Positions 7,726-15,623 of a DNA stretch of 22,285 bases are shown here, one piece after another. The notes beneath the pieces are model-generated. The model was given only the letters and a program-made list of their open reading frames with translations. It was not told the origin of the DNA and searched no databases. The stretch is from NCBI GenBank assembly GCA_900549405.1, contig URNZ01000030.1, forward strand, positions 1 to 22,285, read 5' to 3'. Both the position numbers and the translations under genes were made by a program. Position 1 is the first letter of the stretch, and the number at the start of each line of letters is the position of its first letter. This DNA comes from an uncultured Eubacteriales bacterium (GTDB taxonomy: Bacteria > Bacillota > Clostridia > Oscillospirales > Oscillospiraceae).

Positions 7726-7983
7726 TTATTCGTAGATGCCGATCTCCATGCCGCCGATCTCGATCTTGGTGGTGGGGTCAAAGGCGGCGCGCTGGAGATA
7801 GGCCTTCACGGCGATCTGGGCGAACTTGGGGTTCACCTTTTCGTCCTCCAGGTCCAGGTCGATGCGGCCCTGCTCGCCGCCGCACACGCGTCCACCCTCC
7901 TCCAGCACTTCGTTCAGTTCGCCGACGATATCGGCCAGTTCCTTGTCCTGGGGCAGCTGCGTGTAGTGAATATAGATGTCCAT
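7726..7983 (-). CDS. Small acidic protein of unknown function
   Basis: An 85-residue protein beginning MDIYIHYTQLPQDKELAD and ending EIGGMEIGIYE. I do not recognise the family. It has no signal peptide, membrane segment or cysteine cluster; it is acidic, with alternating hydrophobic residues that suggest a small alpha/beta fold. The start is taken at the ATG at 7983, with AAGGAG nine bases upstream. A TTG three codons earlier would overlap that site. It lies between prfA (27-base gap) and the HAD gene (13-base gap) with a good ribosome binding site, so it is very probably translated. Its position suggests, but does not show, a link to translation termination. Confidence 0.8.
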   Translation of the reverse strand: MDIYIHYTQLPQDKELADIVGELNEVLEEGGRVCGGEQGRIDLDLEDEKVNPKFAQIAVKAYLQRAAFDPTTKIEIGGMEIGIYE

Positions 7984-8010
7984 GGGTTCCAACTCCTTTG
8001 GTTTTTTTGC

Positions 8011-9069
8011 TCAAGTCTGTTCGTTCAGCCGCTGGGCCTGATCGGCGGCGGCCAGGGCGTCCATCAGCTCGTTCAGGTCGCCGTTCATGATGCTGTCTAT
8101 TTTATATAGCGTCAGGCCGATGCGGTGGTCCGTCACCCGGCCCTGGGGAAAGTTATAGGTGCGGATGCGCTCGTTTCGCATCCCGGAGCCGATCTGGCTG
8201 CGGCGCTGGGCGGTGTACTCCGAGGATATCTTCTCCTGCTCCGCCTCGTATAGGCGAGAGGCCAGGATGCGCATGGCCTTGTCCCGGTTCTGGAACTGGC
8301 TGCGCTCCTGCTGGCACTCCACCACCGTGCCCGTGGGCCGGTGGATCAGCCGCACAGCGGAGGAGGTCTTGTTCACGTGCTGGCCCCCCGCGCCGCTGGA
8401 GCGGAACACCTGCATCTCGATATCCGCCATGTCCAATCGCACGTCCGCCGTCTCCATCTCGGGCAGCACGGCCACGGTGACGGTGGAGGTGTGGACCCGC
8501 CCGCCGGACTCGGTCTCTGGCACCCGCTGGACCCGGTGGACGCCGCTCTCATATTTCAGCCGGGAGAAGGCCCCCTCCCCCTCGATGGTGAAGGAGATCT
8601 CTTTCACGCCCCCCAGCTCGGTCTCGCTGACGGAGTCCACCTCCGCCCGCCAGCCCCGGCGCTCGGCGTACATGGCATACATGCGATAGAGGGAGTGGGC
8701 GAACAGGGCCGCCTCCTCCCCCCCTACCCCGGCCCGGATCTCCACAATGACGTTCTTGTGGTCGTTGGGGTCCTTGGGCAGCAGCAGAATTTGAATTTCC
8801 CGCTCCAGCCGGGGGATGTCCTTCAGGGCCTGGTCATATTCCTCCTGGGCCAGCTCCCGCATCTCCGGGTCGCCCAGCAGTTCCTTCGCCTGGTCCCGGG
8901 CCTCCAGCGTCTGCTGATAGGTGCGGAAGGTCTCCACCAGGGGGGCAAGCTCCGCCTGCTCCTTGTTCAGCCGGGCCACCTGGGCTGGGTCGTCATAGGT
9001 CTCCGGCGCGGCCAGCCGGGCCTCGATCTGGCTGTATTTCGCCTCGATGGCAATGAGTTTATCCAGCAT
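8011..9069 (-). CDS. prfA: Peptide chain release factor 1
   Basis: It recognises UAA and UAG stop codons and triggers peptidyl-tRNA hydrolysis. It has 352 residues, normal for RF1. The peptidyl-tRNA hydrolysis motif GGQ is at 228-230 within SSGAGGQHVNKTSSAVRL. The codon-recognition tripeptide is PET at 184-186 (the RF1 PxT type, not the RF2 SPF type). The GVGGEEAALFA segment is also intact. The ATG at 9069 has AAAGGAGG seven bases upstream. It appears to head the unit prfA, 85-aa protein, HAD, tsaC, coaE, M18. The methylase gene prmC, which often follows prfA, is not adjacent. No convincing promoter is visible between 9070 and 9110. Confidence 0.98.
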   Translation of the reverse strand: MLDKLIAIEAKYSQIEARLAAPETYDDPAQVARLNKEQAELAPLVETFRTYQQTLEARDQAKELLGDPEMRELAQEEYDQALKDIPRLEREIQILLLPKDPNDHKNVIVEIRAGVGGEEAALFAHSLYRMYAMYAERRGWRAEVDSVSETELGGVKEISFTIEGEGAFSRLKYESGVHRVQRVPETESGGRVHTSTVTVAVLPEMETADVRLDMADIEMQVFRSSGAGGQHVNKTSSAVRLIHRPTGTVVECQQERSQFQNRDKAMRILASRLYEAEQEKISSEYTAQRRSQIGSGMRNERIRTYNFPQGRVTDHRIGLTLYKIDSIMNGDLNELMDALAAADQAQRLNEQT

Positions 9070-9108
9070 AGCTGCGCCTCCTTTAGTCAGTATGGGTCAC
9101 ATGATACC

Positions 9109-9134
9109 CTGTAGTGGCGGCTATCAGCCGCCCG
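9109..9134 (-). repeat. Short hairpin repeat, second family, copy 3
   Basis: CTGTAG, then TGGCGGC/GCCGCC (stem 9116-9121 with 9127-9132), then CG. It has the same frame as the copy at 3671-3699 with a different stem and a shorter loop. It lies in the 198-base spacer upstream of prfA, directly next to a two-hairpin repeat. Confidence 0.65.
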
Positions 9135-9183
9135 CCCTCTCAGTCACGGCTGCGCCGTGCCAGCTCCCCCACAGGGGGAGCCA
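9135..9183 (-). repeat. Two-hairpin dispersed repeat, copy G
   Basis: Read on the minus strand: GGCTCCCCC/GGGGGAGC hairpin, then GGCACGGC/GCCGTG as the second hairpin, then ACTGAGAGGG. It is the inverted partner of the copy at 9211-9260, about 27 bases away. Confidence 0.75.
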
Positions 9184-9210
9184 AGATCATGTCTCCAGTC
9201 ATGCACCCCT

Positions 9211-9260
9211 TGCCTCCCCCTGTGGGGGAGGTGCCCAGTGGGTACACTGGGCGGAGAGGG
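9211..9260 (+). repeat. Two-hairpin dispersed repeat, copy F
   Basis: GCCTCCCCC/GGGGGAGG hairpin, TG, second hairpin CCCAGTG/CACTGGG, tail CGGAGAGGG. The second hairpin is nearly identical to that of copy A, 5.7 kb away. It ends eight bases before the stop codon of the SanA/YdcF-like gene. Confidence 0.78.
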
Positions 9261-9267
9261 CCGTCCC

Positions 9268-9903
9268 TCACCGGTCCACCATAAACGACTTCACCAGCGC
9301 CAGCGGCTCCCGCAGGTACATTTTCAGGCGGGAGGGCAGGTGGCTCTCCGGGGCGGCCAGGGTGGACACCTCGTCAAACCCGCACCGCTGGGCCAGCATC
9401 CTGGCCCGGGTGAGGTGGAAGCCGTTGGACACCACCACCACCTGGGTCTGGGCCGGGTCCATATTCTCCTCTGAGAGCAGCTTAGCGGCGTTCTCTAAAT
9501 TCTGATGGGTGTTGTGGGAGTCCTCGTCCAACAAAATATTCCGTTTGCTCACGCCGTTCTCCGTGAGATAGTCGGCGATGGCCTGGGCCTCGCTCTCCGG
9601 CTCGTCGGCCCCCTGGCCGCCGCAGGCCACCACCGTCATGTCCGGGTGGTCCTGTAAATAGGCCAGGGCCGTGTCCAGCCGGTCCTGAAGCAGCACCGAT
9701 GGTCCCCAGGGCTTCACCTGGCAGCCCAGGACGATCATCACCTGGGGGTCGCCGCTGACCGAGGAGTGTGCCCCGGAGAGCACCACCCCCAGCAGCACGG
9801 CAAAGGCCAGCACCCCCGCCAGGATCAGCCCCAGCAGAACTTGCAGCCACAGGGGGCGGCGGCGGCCCTTATAGCTGGCCACCTCGATCTTGGGTCTGCT
9901 CAT
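9268..9903 (-). CDS. SanA/YdcF-like DUF218 membrane-anchored protein
   Basis: A 211-residue protein. After a basic N-terminus (YKGRRR) comes one membrane helix, about residues 17-43, which would leave the DUF218 domain outside the membrane. Conserved DUF218 blocks are MIVLGCQV (56-63), DRLDTALAYL (74-83), ACGGQG (93-98) with DEPESEAQAIADYL, DEDSHNTHQNLENA and VVSNGFHLTRA (157-167). Family members are linked to envelope integrity (SanA and vancomycin resistance in E. coli), but the reaction is not established. The ATG at 9903 overlaps the ABC-F stop codon as ATGA and has GGAGG upstream, so I chose it over a start 13 codons earlier. Its place after murF and ddl fits a cell-envelope role. Confidence 0.88.
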   Translation of the reverse strand: MSRPKIEVASYKGRRRPLWLQVLLGLILAGVLAFAVLLGVVLSGAHSSVSGDPQVMIVLGCQVKPWGPSVLLQDRLDTALAYLQDHPDMTVVACGGQGADEPESEAQAIADYLTENGVSKRNILLDEDSHNTHQNLENAAKLLSEENMDPAQTQVVVVSNGFHLTRARMLAQRCGFDEVSTLAAPESHLPSRLKMYLREPLALVKSFMVDR

Positions 9904-11807
9904 CCTCTCGCCTCCTCCAGCTGGGCGGACAGGTCCTCCCACTTGCCATAGAGCTTCAGAATTTCCTCCTCCAGGGCCTCCTTCTGTTCATACAGGTCCT
10001 GGAGCTTTAAATAGTCGGCGGCGGCGGCCTCCATCTCTTGGGTCAGGTCGAACATCCGCTCCTCCGCCTTGGCCACGGCCCGCTCGGCGGCGGCCACCTC
10101 CTTCTCCAGGTTCTTGGTGCCGCCGGGGCGCTTGGGCTTCTCTTTCTTCTCCTTGGGGGCCTGGGCCTGGACCTGGGCGGCGGGCTGGGGCTGGTTCTTC
10201 TGCCGCTGGCGCATGGCCAGATACTCCTGATAGGTGCCCTTAAAGTCGGTAATGTGTCCGCCCTCCAGCATCCAGATGCGGGTGGCGAAGCGGTCGATGA
10301 AATAGCGGTCATGGGAGACGAAGAGCAGGTTGCCCTCATACTCCTCCACCGCCTCCTCGATCCACTCCCGGCTCTGGATGTCCAGGTGGTTGGTGGGCTC
10401 GTCCAAAATCAACAGATTGATCTTGGCGTCCATGAGCATGCACAGCCGCAGGCGGGACTGCTCCCCGCCGGACAGGGCGGACACGGGCTTGAACACGTCC
10501 TCCCCCTTGAACTGAAAGGCGGCCAGGCGGTTCCGGGCGGTCTGTGCCGTGCAGTCCAGGTCATAGATCATGGTGTCCACCAGACTGCGCTCCGGGTGGT
10601 CAAAGTGGATGATCTGGGGCAGATAGCCGATCTTCACCGTGGGGCCCAGGCGCAGCTTGCCCTCATCGGGGCTCTCCTCCCCCATCAGGATCTTGATGAG
10701 GGTGGACTTGCCCGTGCCGTTGTCCCCCAGCAGGGCGATGCGCTCGCCCCCGGCCACCTCCAGATTCACGTCGTCAAACAGGGTGCGGCTGCCGAAGGAC
10801 TTTTTCAGGTGCTTGATGGTCAGCACCTCGTCCCCCCGGAACTCCCGCTCCCCAAAGCGGACCTCCATCTTCCGGGCCTTCTTGGGCCGGTCGGTCACCC
10901 GCATCCGCTCGATGCGCTTTTCCATGGACTGGGCCCGTTTGAACGTCTTGTCCATGCCGGAATAGGCCCAGGTGCGCAGCTGCTCGGCGGCTTTCTCCAG
11001 CTGCTGGATCTTGGCCTGCTCCTTCTCATACTGGCGCTGGCGCTCCTCAAAGCGGCGCTCCTTCTCCACGGCGTAAAAGCTGTAGTTGCCGGAATAGAAC
11101 TCCGCCTTGCCCTCCTGGATCTCGATGACCCGGTCCACCACCTTGTCCAGGAAGTAGCGGTCATGGGACACGGTGAGCACGGTGCCCTTGAACTTCTCCA
11201 GATACTCCTCCAGCCACTCGGTGGCCCGCAGGTCCAGGTGGTTCGTCGGCTCGTCCAGCAGCAGGATGTCCGTGTCCTCTAAGATCAGGCGGCCCAGGTT
11301 CACCCGGGTCTTCTCCCCACCGGACAGCTTGTCAAAGGGCCGCTGGCGCATCTGGGCGGAGATGGACAGGCCGTTGCACACCTTGTTCTTGTTGGTGTCC
11401 ATCTCATAGCCGCCCCCGGCCTGGAATGCGGCGGTGAGCTTGTCATACCGGGCCATGGCGGCCTGGTCCTCCCCCTGGCCCATGGTCTCGGCCAGCTGGG
11501 TCATCTCCCGCTCCATGGCGTGGAGATCGGCAAAGGCGTCGTCCAGCACGTCCTCCACGGTATAGCCCGCGGGATAGACGGGAATTTGAGAGATCAGGCC
11601 CACCCGCTTGCCCGGGGCGATGACCACCTCTCCCTCGTCATAGTCCATCACGCCGGTGAGAATGCGCAGCAGGGTCGTCTTGCCGCAGCCATTCGGCCCC
11701 AGCAATCCGACCCGTTCCCCTGAGTCCACCTGAAAGGTGAGCCCGTCTAAAATTTTACTGCCAACCTCGAATTCCTTCACCAGGTTGGTCACGGAAATGT
11801 CGATCAT
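9900..11807 (-). CDS. ABC-F family ATPase, ribosome-associated type
   Basis: A soluble protein of 635 residues with two ATPase domains and no membrane segment. Domain 1 has Walker A GPNGCGKTT (37-45), signature LSGGEKTR (161-168) and Walker B ILLLDEPTNHLD (181-192). Residues 240-330 are a charged helical linker (the interdomain P-site tRNA-interaction motif of ABC-F proteins). Domain 2 has GDNGTGKST (361-369), LSGGEQSR (445-452) and LLILDEPTNHLD (465-476). A Gln/Pro/Lys-rich hinge (537-560) leads to a C-terminal coiled coil. ABC-F proteins act on stalled or antibiotic-bound ribosomes. This one resembles the housekeeping YdiF-like group more than a known resistance protein, though that is inference. 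The ATG at 11807 has GAGG five bases upstream. Confidence 0.95.
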   Translation of the reverse strand: MIDISVTNLVKEFEVGSKILDGLTFQVDSGERVGLLGPNGCGKTTLLRILTGVMDYDEGEVVIAPGKRVGLISQIPVYPAGYTVEDVLDDAFADLHAMEREMTQLAETMGQGEDQAAMARYDKLTAAFQAGGGYEMDTNKNKVCNGLSISAQMRQRPFDKLSGGEKTRVNLGRLILEDTDILLLDEPTNHLDLRATEWLEEYLEKFKGTVLTVSHDRYFLDKVVDRVIEIQEGKAEFYSGNYSFYAVEKERRFEERQRQYEKEQAKIQQLEKAAEQLRTWAYSGMDKTFKRAQSMEKRIERMRVTDRPKKARKMEVRFGEREFRGDEVLTIKHLKKSFGSRTLFDDVNLEVAGGERIALLGDNGTGKSTLIKILMGEESPDEGKLRLGPTVKIGYLPQIIHFDHPERSLVDTMIYDLDCTAQTARNRLAAFQFKGEDVFKPVSALSGGEQSRLRLCMLMDAKINLLILDEPTNHLDIQSREWIEEAVEEYEGNLLFVSHDRYFIDRFATRIWMLEGGHITDFKGTYQEYLAMRQRQKNQPQPAAQVQAQAPKEKKEKPKRPGGTKNLEKEVAAAERAVAKAEERMFDLTQEMEAAAADYLKLQDLYEQKEALEEEILKLYGKWEDLSAQLEEARG

Positions 11808-11832
11808 AGCGTCCTCGCATCATAACCATCGC

Positions 11833-11858
11833 AAGGGCCGATGCGGACATCGGCCCTT
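11833..11858 (+). repeat. Short hairpin repeat, second family, copy 4, between murF and ABC-F
   Basis: An 11-bp perfect stem AAGGGCCGATG/CATCGGCCCTT with loop CGGA, followed by ACGCGG. It lies in the 63-base spacer between the murF stop and the ABC-F start. No T-run follows on the minus strand, so it is unlikely to be an efficient terminator. The flanking TACG resembles the copy at 3626-3654. Confidence 0.65.
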
Positions 11859-11870
11859 ACGCGGCAGTCT

Positions 11871-13268
11871 TTAATTCTTGGCCGGGGTGGTGTGCTCCAT
11901 CAGGAAGGCGGTCAGTTCCTCCATCTGCATCCCCCGGGAGGCCTTTACCAGGATGGTGCTGTCCGGGCGGATGATCTGCTCCAGCAGGGCCTTGGCCCCC
12001 TCCTTGTCCGGGCAGTGGTGGACCTGGGGCACGCCGGAGTCCTGGGCGCCCTGGGCGATATAGGCGGACATCTCCCCCACGGCGATGAGACAGTCGATCT
12101 TCTCCCGGCCCAGGCACTCGCCCACCTCGGTGTGCAGGGCGGGGGCGAAGGGCCCCAGCTCCAGCATGTCGCCCAGCACGGCGGCCTTCCAGGTGCTGTG
12201 ACTGTCGGCCAGCACGCTGATGGCCGCCCGCATGGACTGGGGATTGGCGTTATAGGTGTCATCCAGAATGGTGATCTGCCCGTCCCGGCGGAGGATGTTC
12301 ATGCGCATCCGGGTGGGGACAAATCTTGTCAGCCCCTGCTGAATTTCGTCGGCGGACAGGCCGAAGAACTCCCCGATGGCCGAGGCGGTAAGGGCGGGAT
12401 AGATCATGTGCTCCCCCAGGGCGGGAATGCGCACCTGGCGGTCCATGTTGGGGGTGGTCAGGCGGCAGAGGATGTGGCTCTCCCCGTCGCCGCCCACGGT
12501 CTGGGCGCGGTAGTCCAGGCCCTCCCCCTGGCCGCAGAACACGGTCTTCACGGGGGTGTGGCCCCGCAGAGAAGCCAGCATGGGGTCGTCCCCGTTGAGC
12601 ACCAGCAGACCGTCCTTCTGAATATGGGGCAGCAGCTCGCACTTGGCCTTGAAGATGTTCTCCCGGCTGCCCAGCCGCTCGATGTGGGCGTCGCCGATGT
12701 TGGTGATCACGCCCACGTTGGGCCGGACGATGTCGGCCAGATAGTCGATCTCGCCCGGGCGGTCCATGCCCATCTCCAGCACGCACACCTGCACGGTGCG
12801 GTCCAGGCGCAGGATGGTCAGGGGCAGACCGATGTTGTTGTTGAAGTTCCCCTCGGTCTTCAGCACCCGGAACCGGGTGCCCAGCACGGCGGCGATCATG
12901 TCCTTGGCCGTGGTCTTGCCCACGCTGCCGGTGACGGCCACAAAGGGGATGTCGAACCGGGATTTATACCAGGCGGCCAGGTCCCGCAGCGCCCGCTGGG
13001 TGTTGGCCACCTTTACATAGAACTTATCCTCCCGATAGCTCTCCCGCTCCCGGGCGGTAAGACAGCCCACCGCGCCGCTCTCCAGGGCGGCGTTGATATA
13101 GGCGTGGCCGTCGAACCGGTCCCCCACCAGGGGGATGAACAGGGAGCCGGGGTGCATGTTCCGGCTATCTGTATCTACCTTTTGGATGATGGCAGATGTA
13201 TTCTGAAAGGGGCCAAGCAGGGTGCCGTTCACGGCCTGAAGCAGCTGGCCCAGGGTAATCTCTTCCAC
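11871..13268 (-). CDS. murF: UDP-MurNAc-tripeptide--D-Ala-D-Ala ligase
   Basis: It adds D-Ala-D-Ala to the UDP-MurNAc tripeptide, the last cytoplasmic amino-acid step of peptidoglycan precursor synthesis. It has 465 residues, the family size. The N-terminal domain has VDTDSRNMHPGSLFIPL (31-47). The ATP site is TGSVGKTT (113-120), followed by TEGNFNNNIGLP (138-149), EMGMDRPGEID (165-175) and DDTYNANP (336-343). The frame is open 84 codons further upstream, but that part overlaps ddl. The GTG at 13268 has AGAGGGGG about ten bases upstream and gives the normal N-terminus. The gene begins five bases after the ddl stop, so the ligase that uses D-Ala-D-Ala follows the enzyme that makes it. Confidence 0.95.
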   Translation of the reverse strand: MEEITLGQLLQAVNGTLLGPFQNTSAIIQKVDTDSRNMHPGSLFIPLVGDRFDGHAYINAALESGAVGCLTARERESYREDKFYVKVANTQRALRDLAAWYKSRFDIPFVAVTGSVGKTTAKDMIAAVLGTRFRVLKTEGNFNNNIGLPLTILRLDRTVQVCVLEMGMDRPGEIDYLADIVRPNVGVITNIGDAHIERLGSRENIFKAKCELLPHIQKDGLLVLNGDDPMLASLRGHTPVKTVFCGQGEGLDYRAQTVGGDGESHILCRLTTPNMDRQVRIPALGEHMIYPALTASAIGEFFGLSADEIQQGLTRFVPTRMRMNILRRDGQITILDDTYNANPQSMRAAISVLADSHSTWKAAVLGDMLELGPFAPALHTEVGECLGREKIDCLIAVGEMSAYIAQGAQDSGVPQVHHCPDKEGAKALLEQIIRPDSTILVKASRGMQMEELTAFLMEHTTPAKN

Positions 13269-13273
13269 AGGCT

Positions 13274-14326
13274 TCAGACCCCCTCTCTTCTGGCTTCCAG
13301 GGACTTCTGGATGATGATCTCGCACAGCTGGCCATAGTCGATGCCCACCACAGCGGCCTCCTGAGGCACCAGACTGGTGGGGGTCATACCGGGCAGGGTG
13401 TTGATCTCCAGGAAATAGGGGGTTCCGTCCTCCGTAACGATAAAGTCCGCCCGGGAATACACCGCCAGCCCCACCGTCTGGAACACGGTGAGAGCCGCCT
13501 GGCCCACTTTTTCCTCCCACTCCTGGGGGATATCAGCGGGGCAGACATCCAGGGTCGCGCCGGGCTGATACTTGTTCTCATAGTCATAAAAGCCCTGCTT
13601 GGGGATGATCTCGATGGAGGGCAGGGCCTTGCCGTCCAGCACGGCCACCTGGATCTCCCGGCCCTGGACATACTGCTCCAGCACCGTGCGGCCGCCCAGG
13701 CGGATGCTCTCCGTCAGGGCGTGGCGCAGCTCTTGGCGGGTCTTGGCGATGAACACGCCGATGGAGGAGCCGCTGGCGATGGGCTTTACCACCACGGGCA
13801 GCTGGGTTTCAGCCGTCAGGGCGTCCACATTCTCCTCCGTCACCGTCACGGTCTGCCACTTGGGGGTGGTCACTTTGCCGGCCACCAGCTGCTTGGTCAT
13901 GTCCTTGTCCATGGCGATGGCCGAGCCCAGATAGCCCGAGCCGGTGTAGGGCACGCCTAGCAGGTCCAGGGCAGCCTGGATGCGGCCATCCTCGCCGCAG
14001 GCCCCGTGGAGGGCCAGATAGACCACGTCCGCCCCGGCGCACAGGTCCAGCACCCCGGGCCCGATGGCGGAGGGGCTTTGGGTCTTGCGGCTGGCGCGCA
14101 CCTGGTCCAGGTCGGGGGCCTGGCGGCTCACATGGAGAAATTCCTCCGGGATGGGAGCGCCATACAGGGCCTCCGGCTCCTTGTCCCAGTCATCCAATCC
14201 AAAAAACAGATCGACCAGCGCCACCTGGTGGCCCCGGTCCCGCAGCGCCTGGCACACCAGCGCGCCGGAGGACAGGGATACATTGCGTTCCGGGCTGAGT
14301 CCCCCGGCCAGTACCACGATCTTCAT
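13274..14326 (-). CDS. ddl: D-alanine--D-alanine ligase
   Basis: It joins two D-alanines using ATP to make the peptidoglycan dipeptide. It has 350 residues, the longer form with an insertion after residue 40. Visible ATP-grasp features are GGLSPERNVSLSSG (8-21), LHGACGEDG (106-114), VVVKPIASGSSIG (178-190), VLEQYVQGREI (215-225), FLEIN (305-309) and PGMTPTS (312-318). The omega loop reads FYDYENKY (246-253). This Tyr-containing form is typical of D-Ala-D-Ala ligases, not of VanA-type D-lactate ligases. The ATG at 14326 begins the first beta strand; its GAGG is 12 bases away, rather far, and a TTG two codons earlier is better spaced. It is the first gene of the ddl, murF, ABC-F, SanA-like unit. 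Confidence 0.95.
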   Translation of the reverse strand: MKIVVLAGGLSPERNVSLSSGALVCQALRDRGHQVALVDLFFGLDDWDKEPEALYGAPIPEEFLHVSRQAPDLDQVRASRKTQSPSAIGPGVLDLCAGADVVYLALHGACGEDGRIQAALDLLGVPYTGSGYLGSAIAMDKDMTKQLVAGKVTTPKWQTVTVTEENVDALTAETQLPVVVKPIASGSSIGVFIAKTRQELRHALTESIRLGGRTVLEQYVQGREIQVAVLDGKALPSIEIIPKQGFYDYENKYQPGATLDVCPADIPQEWEEKVGQAALTVFQTVGLAVYSRADFIVTEDGTPYFLEINTLPGMTPTSLVPQEAAVVGIDYGQLCEIIIQKSLEARREGV

Positions 14327-14393
14327 ATTCAACAGCACCTCGTTTTTCCTTTTCGGCACACTTATTGCATGATACACTATATGCTAGCTGAAC

Positions 14394-14422
14394 ATTTTAG
14401 CACATCCCCCGTCAATACGCAA
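14394..14422 (-). promoter_or_regulatory. Candidate extended -10 promoter for ddl operon
   Basis: On the minus strand TTGCGT (14422-14417) is followed by 17 bases and TAAAAT (14399-14394), with TGC directly before the -10 as in extended -10 promoters. Transcription would start near 14387, about 60 bases before ddl. The -35 is weak and the call rests mainly on the -10, the spacing and the position. Confidence 0.5.
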
Positions 14423-14478
14423 GCAGAGGAAGGATTTTTCCATATAACACAAAACAAATATCCCTAGCAATATATTCG

Positions 14479-14516
14479 CAAAATAATACCTCACGGTCAT
14501 GCGCCCCGTGAGGTAT
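14479..14516 (-). terminator. Intrinsic terminator of the controller-nuclease unit
   Basis: An 11-bp perfect stem, ATACCTCACGG (14486-14496) with CCGTGAGGTAT (14506-14516), and a nine-base loop. On the minus strand it is followed by TATTTTG. It lies 14 bases after the nuclease stop codon and marks the low-coordinate end of the AT-rich restriction-modification island, just upstream of the ddl promoter. Confidence 0.75.
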
Positions 14517-14529
14517 CATTGCTATCGCT

Positions 14530-15366
14530 TTACAGCATAGATTTTAATAATTCAGGCCATCTGTCAAAAACTTCTCTGCCAACAATCACTTCGTCCACCA
14601 ACCCCATATTCAGTGCGTCAATAATACGGCAGAGATACGATTTTCCTTTCGTCCACCACGTTTGATAAGCATCTACAAACAACACATGGTAAATCTTTTC
14701 TCCCGTTCTTTCATATAATTCTTTAAACTCATACCCATCGAGTTGTGTTTCATAAACTCCGTCTGCTACACGGCTTCCAAATGTCGTTGCGTAATAATAT
14801 TCTTTTATCTCCCACACCATCTTCGGATTCTTGATACTAGGATATGCACCATCGAACCTACGCGAAGAAACTCCGAGTAGCGCTCCGTTATCGTTATGCA
14901 TACGTGTCAAGCCTTTAGGATCATCGTCAAATCCAAGGCCAGACACATTTGGCAATGCTTCACGAATTGTTTTCTCTGCAAGTATGTTAACAGCTGCCGT
15001 AAAATAAGAAATCTGTTTTTTGTCACCTTTTTGCTTATTTTGCTGGATTTTACAGAGAAAATCTTCTCGGTCATGTAATTGCAGAAGTGGACAGCATTCG
15101 GTGCGGGCTTGTTCTGCATTCATAAGCATGGACTCTACGAAATTATTCAAAATATCTGCACGCATATTCAAATAATTGATTACGGGTTCAAGCATTTCAT
15201 CTGGTATATTAATATTTTCTTTTTTGCATAGCCCTTTGATTTGCTTTTCAGAATAGTTACGAACAATACCTTTTCCTCGTTTTGTATAGCCTAGTTTCTC
15301 TGAAATAAACTTGACAAATGCCCAAAATTCTATTGACATATTTTGAAATTCAGAAAACGCCCTCAT
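14530..15366 (-). CDS. Putative Type II restriction endonuclease, PD-(D/E)XK-like
   Basis: A 278-residue protein I cannot assign to a named restriction enzyme. It is called a nuclease from context (controller in front, methyltransferase opposite) and from a PD-(D/E)XK-like core. FDGAYP has Asp172, followed 14 residues later by Glu186-Ile-Lys188 in VWEIKEYY, then QLDGY (208-212), which fits the QxxxY helix motif of many such nucleases. The N-terminal half (1-130) is charged and helical, perhaps a target-recognition domain. There is no signal peptide or membrane segment. The ATG at 15366 overlaps the controller stop codon as ATGA and has GAGGAGG about ten bases upstream. Base composition is far richer in AT than in neighbouring genes, which suggests horizontal transfer. 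The cut site is unknown. Confidence 0.75.
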   Translation of the reverse strand: MRAFSEFQNMSIEFWAFVKFISEKLGYTKRGKGIVRNYSEKQIKGLCKKENINIPDEMLEPVINYLNMRADILNNFVESMLMNAEQARTECCPLLQLHDREDFLCKIQQNKQKGDKKQISYFTAAVNILAEKTIREALPNVSGLGFDDDPKGLTRMHNDNGALLGVSSRRFDGAYPSIKNPKMVWEIKEYYYATTFGSRVADGVYETQLDGYEFKELYERTGEKIYHVLFVDAYQTWWTKGKSYLCRIIDALNMGLVDEVIVGREVFDRWPELLKSML

Positions 15367-15587
15367 TCTCTCTCTGCCTCCTCAAACAACTCCGTTATAG
15401 AAACATTTAATGCACATGCGATTCTAGAAATGTTCTCTAATGATACGTTTCTCTTCCCTAATTCCACATCGCTAATGTATGTACGATGCAGGGTACACAG
15501 ATCAGCGAGCTTCTCTTGAGAAATGTTCCGTTCTCGACGAAGTTTCCTAATCGCTCTTCCAAAACGCATTAGAATTGTCTCAGACAT
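15363..15587 (-). CDS. Restriction-modification controller protein, XRE-type HTH
   Basis: A 74-residue DNA-binding protein with a helix-turn-helix: FGRAIRKLRRERNISQEKL, then HRTYISDVELGKRNVSLENI and ALNVSITELFEEAE. Size and fold match the C proteins that time nuclease expression after a restriction-modification system enters a new cell. The start is taken at the ATG at 15587, which has a GGGGGTG ribosome-binding-like site eight bases upstream. The ATG six codons earlier has none. It overlaps the nuclease gene by four bases, so the two are translationally coupled. Its probable operator is the tandem C-box at 15629-15654, about 40 bases upstream. Confidence 0.9.
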   Translation of the reverse strand: MSETILMRFGRAIRKLRRERNISQEKLADLCTLHRTYISDVELGKRNVSLENISRIACALNVSITELFEEAERE

Positions 15588-15623
15588 CACTTGACACCCC
15601 CGCATATGTAAATTATAATTAGA

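Noticed and set aside
9900..11807. Drug exporter ABC transporter or clear antibiotic-resistance ABC-F
   Set aside because: There are no membrane segments, so it is not an exporter. The linker and C-terminal coiled coil look like housekeeping ABC-F proteins, and no resistance-type feature can be claimed from sequence alone.
13269..13520. Longer N-terminus for MurF
   Set aside because: The extension overlaps ddl and has no resemblance to MurF. The GTG at 13268 has a ribosome binding site and gives the usual N-terminus.
13274..14326. Vancomycin-resistance type D-Ala-D-Lac ligase
   Set aside because: The omega loop carries the Tyr-containing FYDYENKY motif of ordinary D-Ala-D-Ala ligases, and no vanH, vanX or regulator is nearby.
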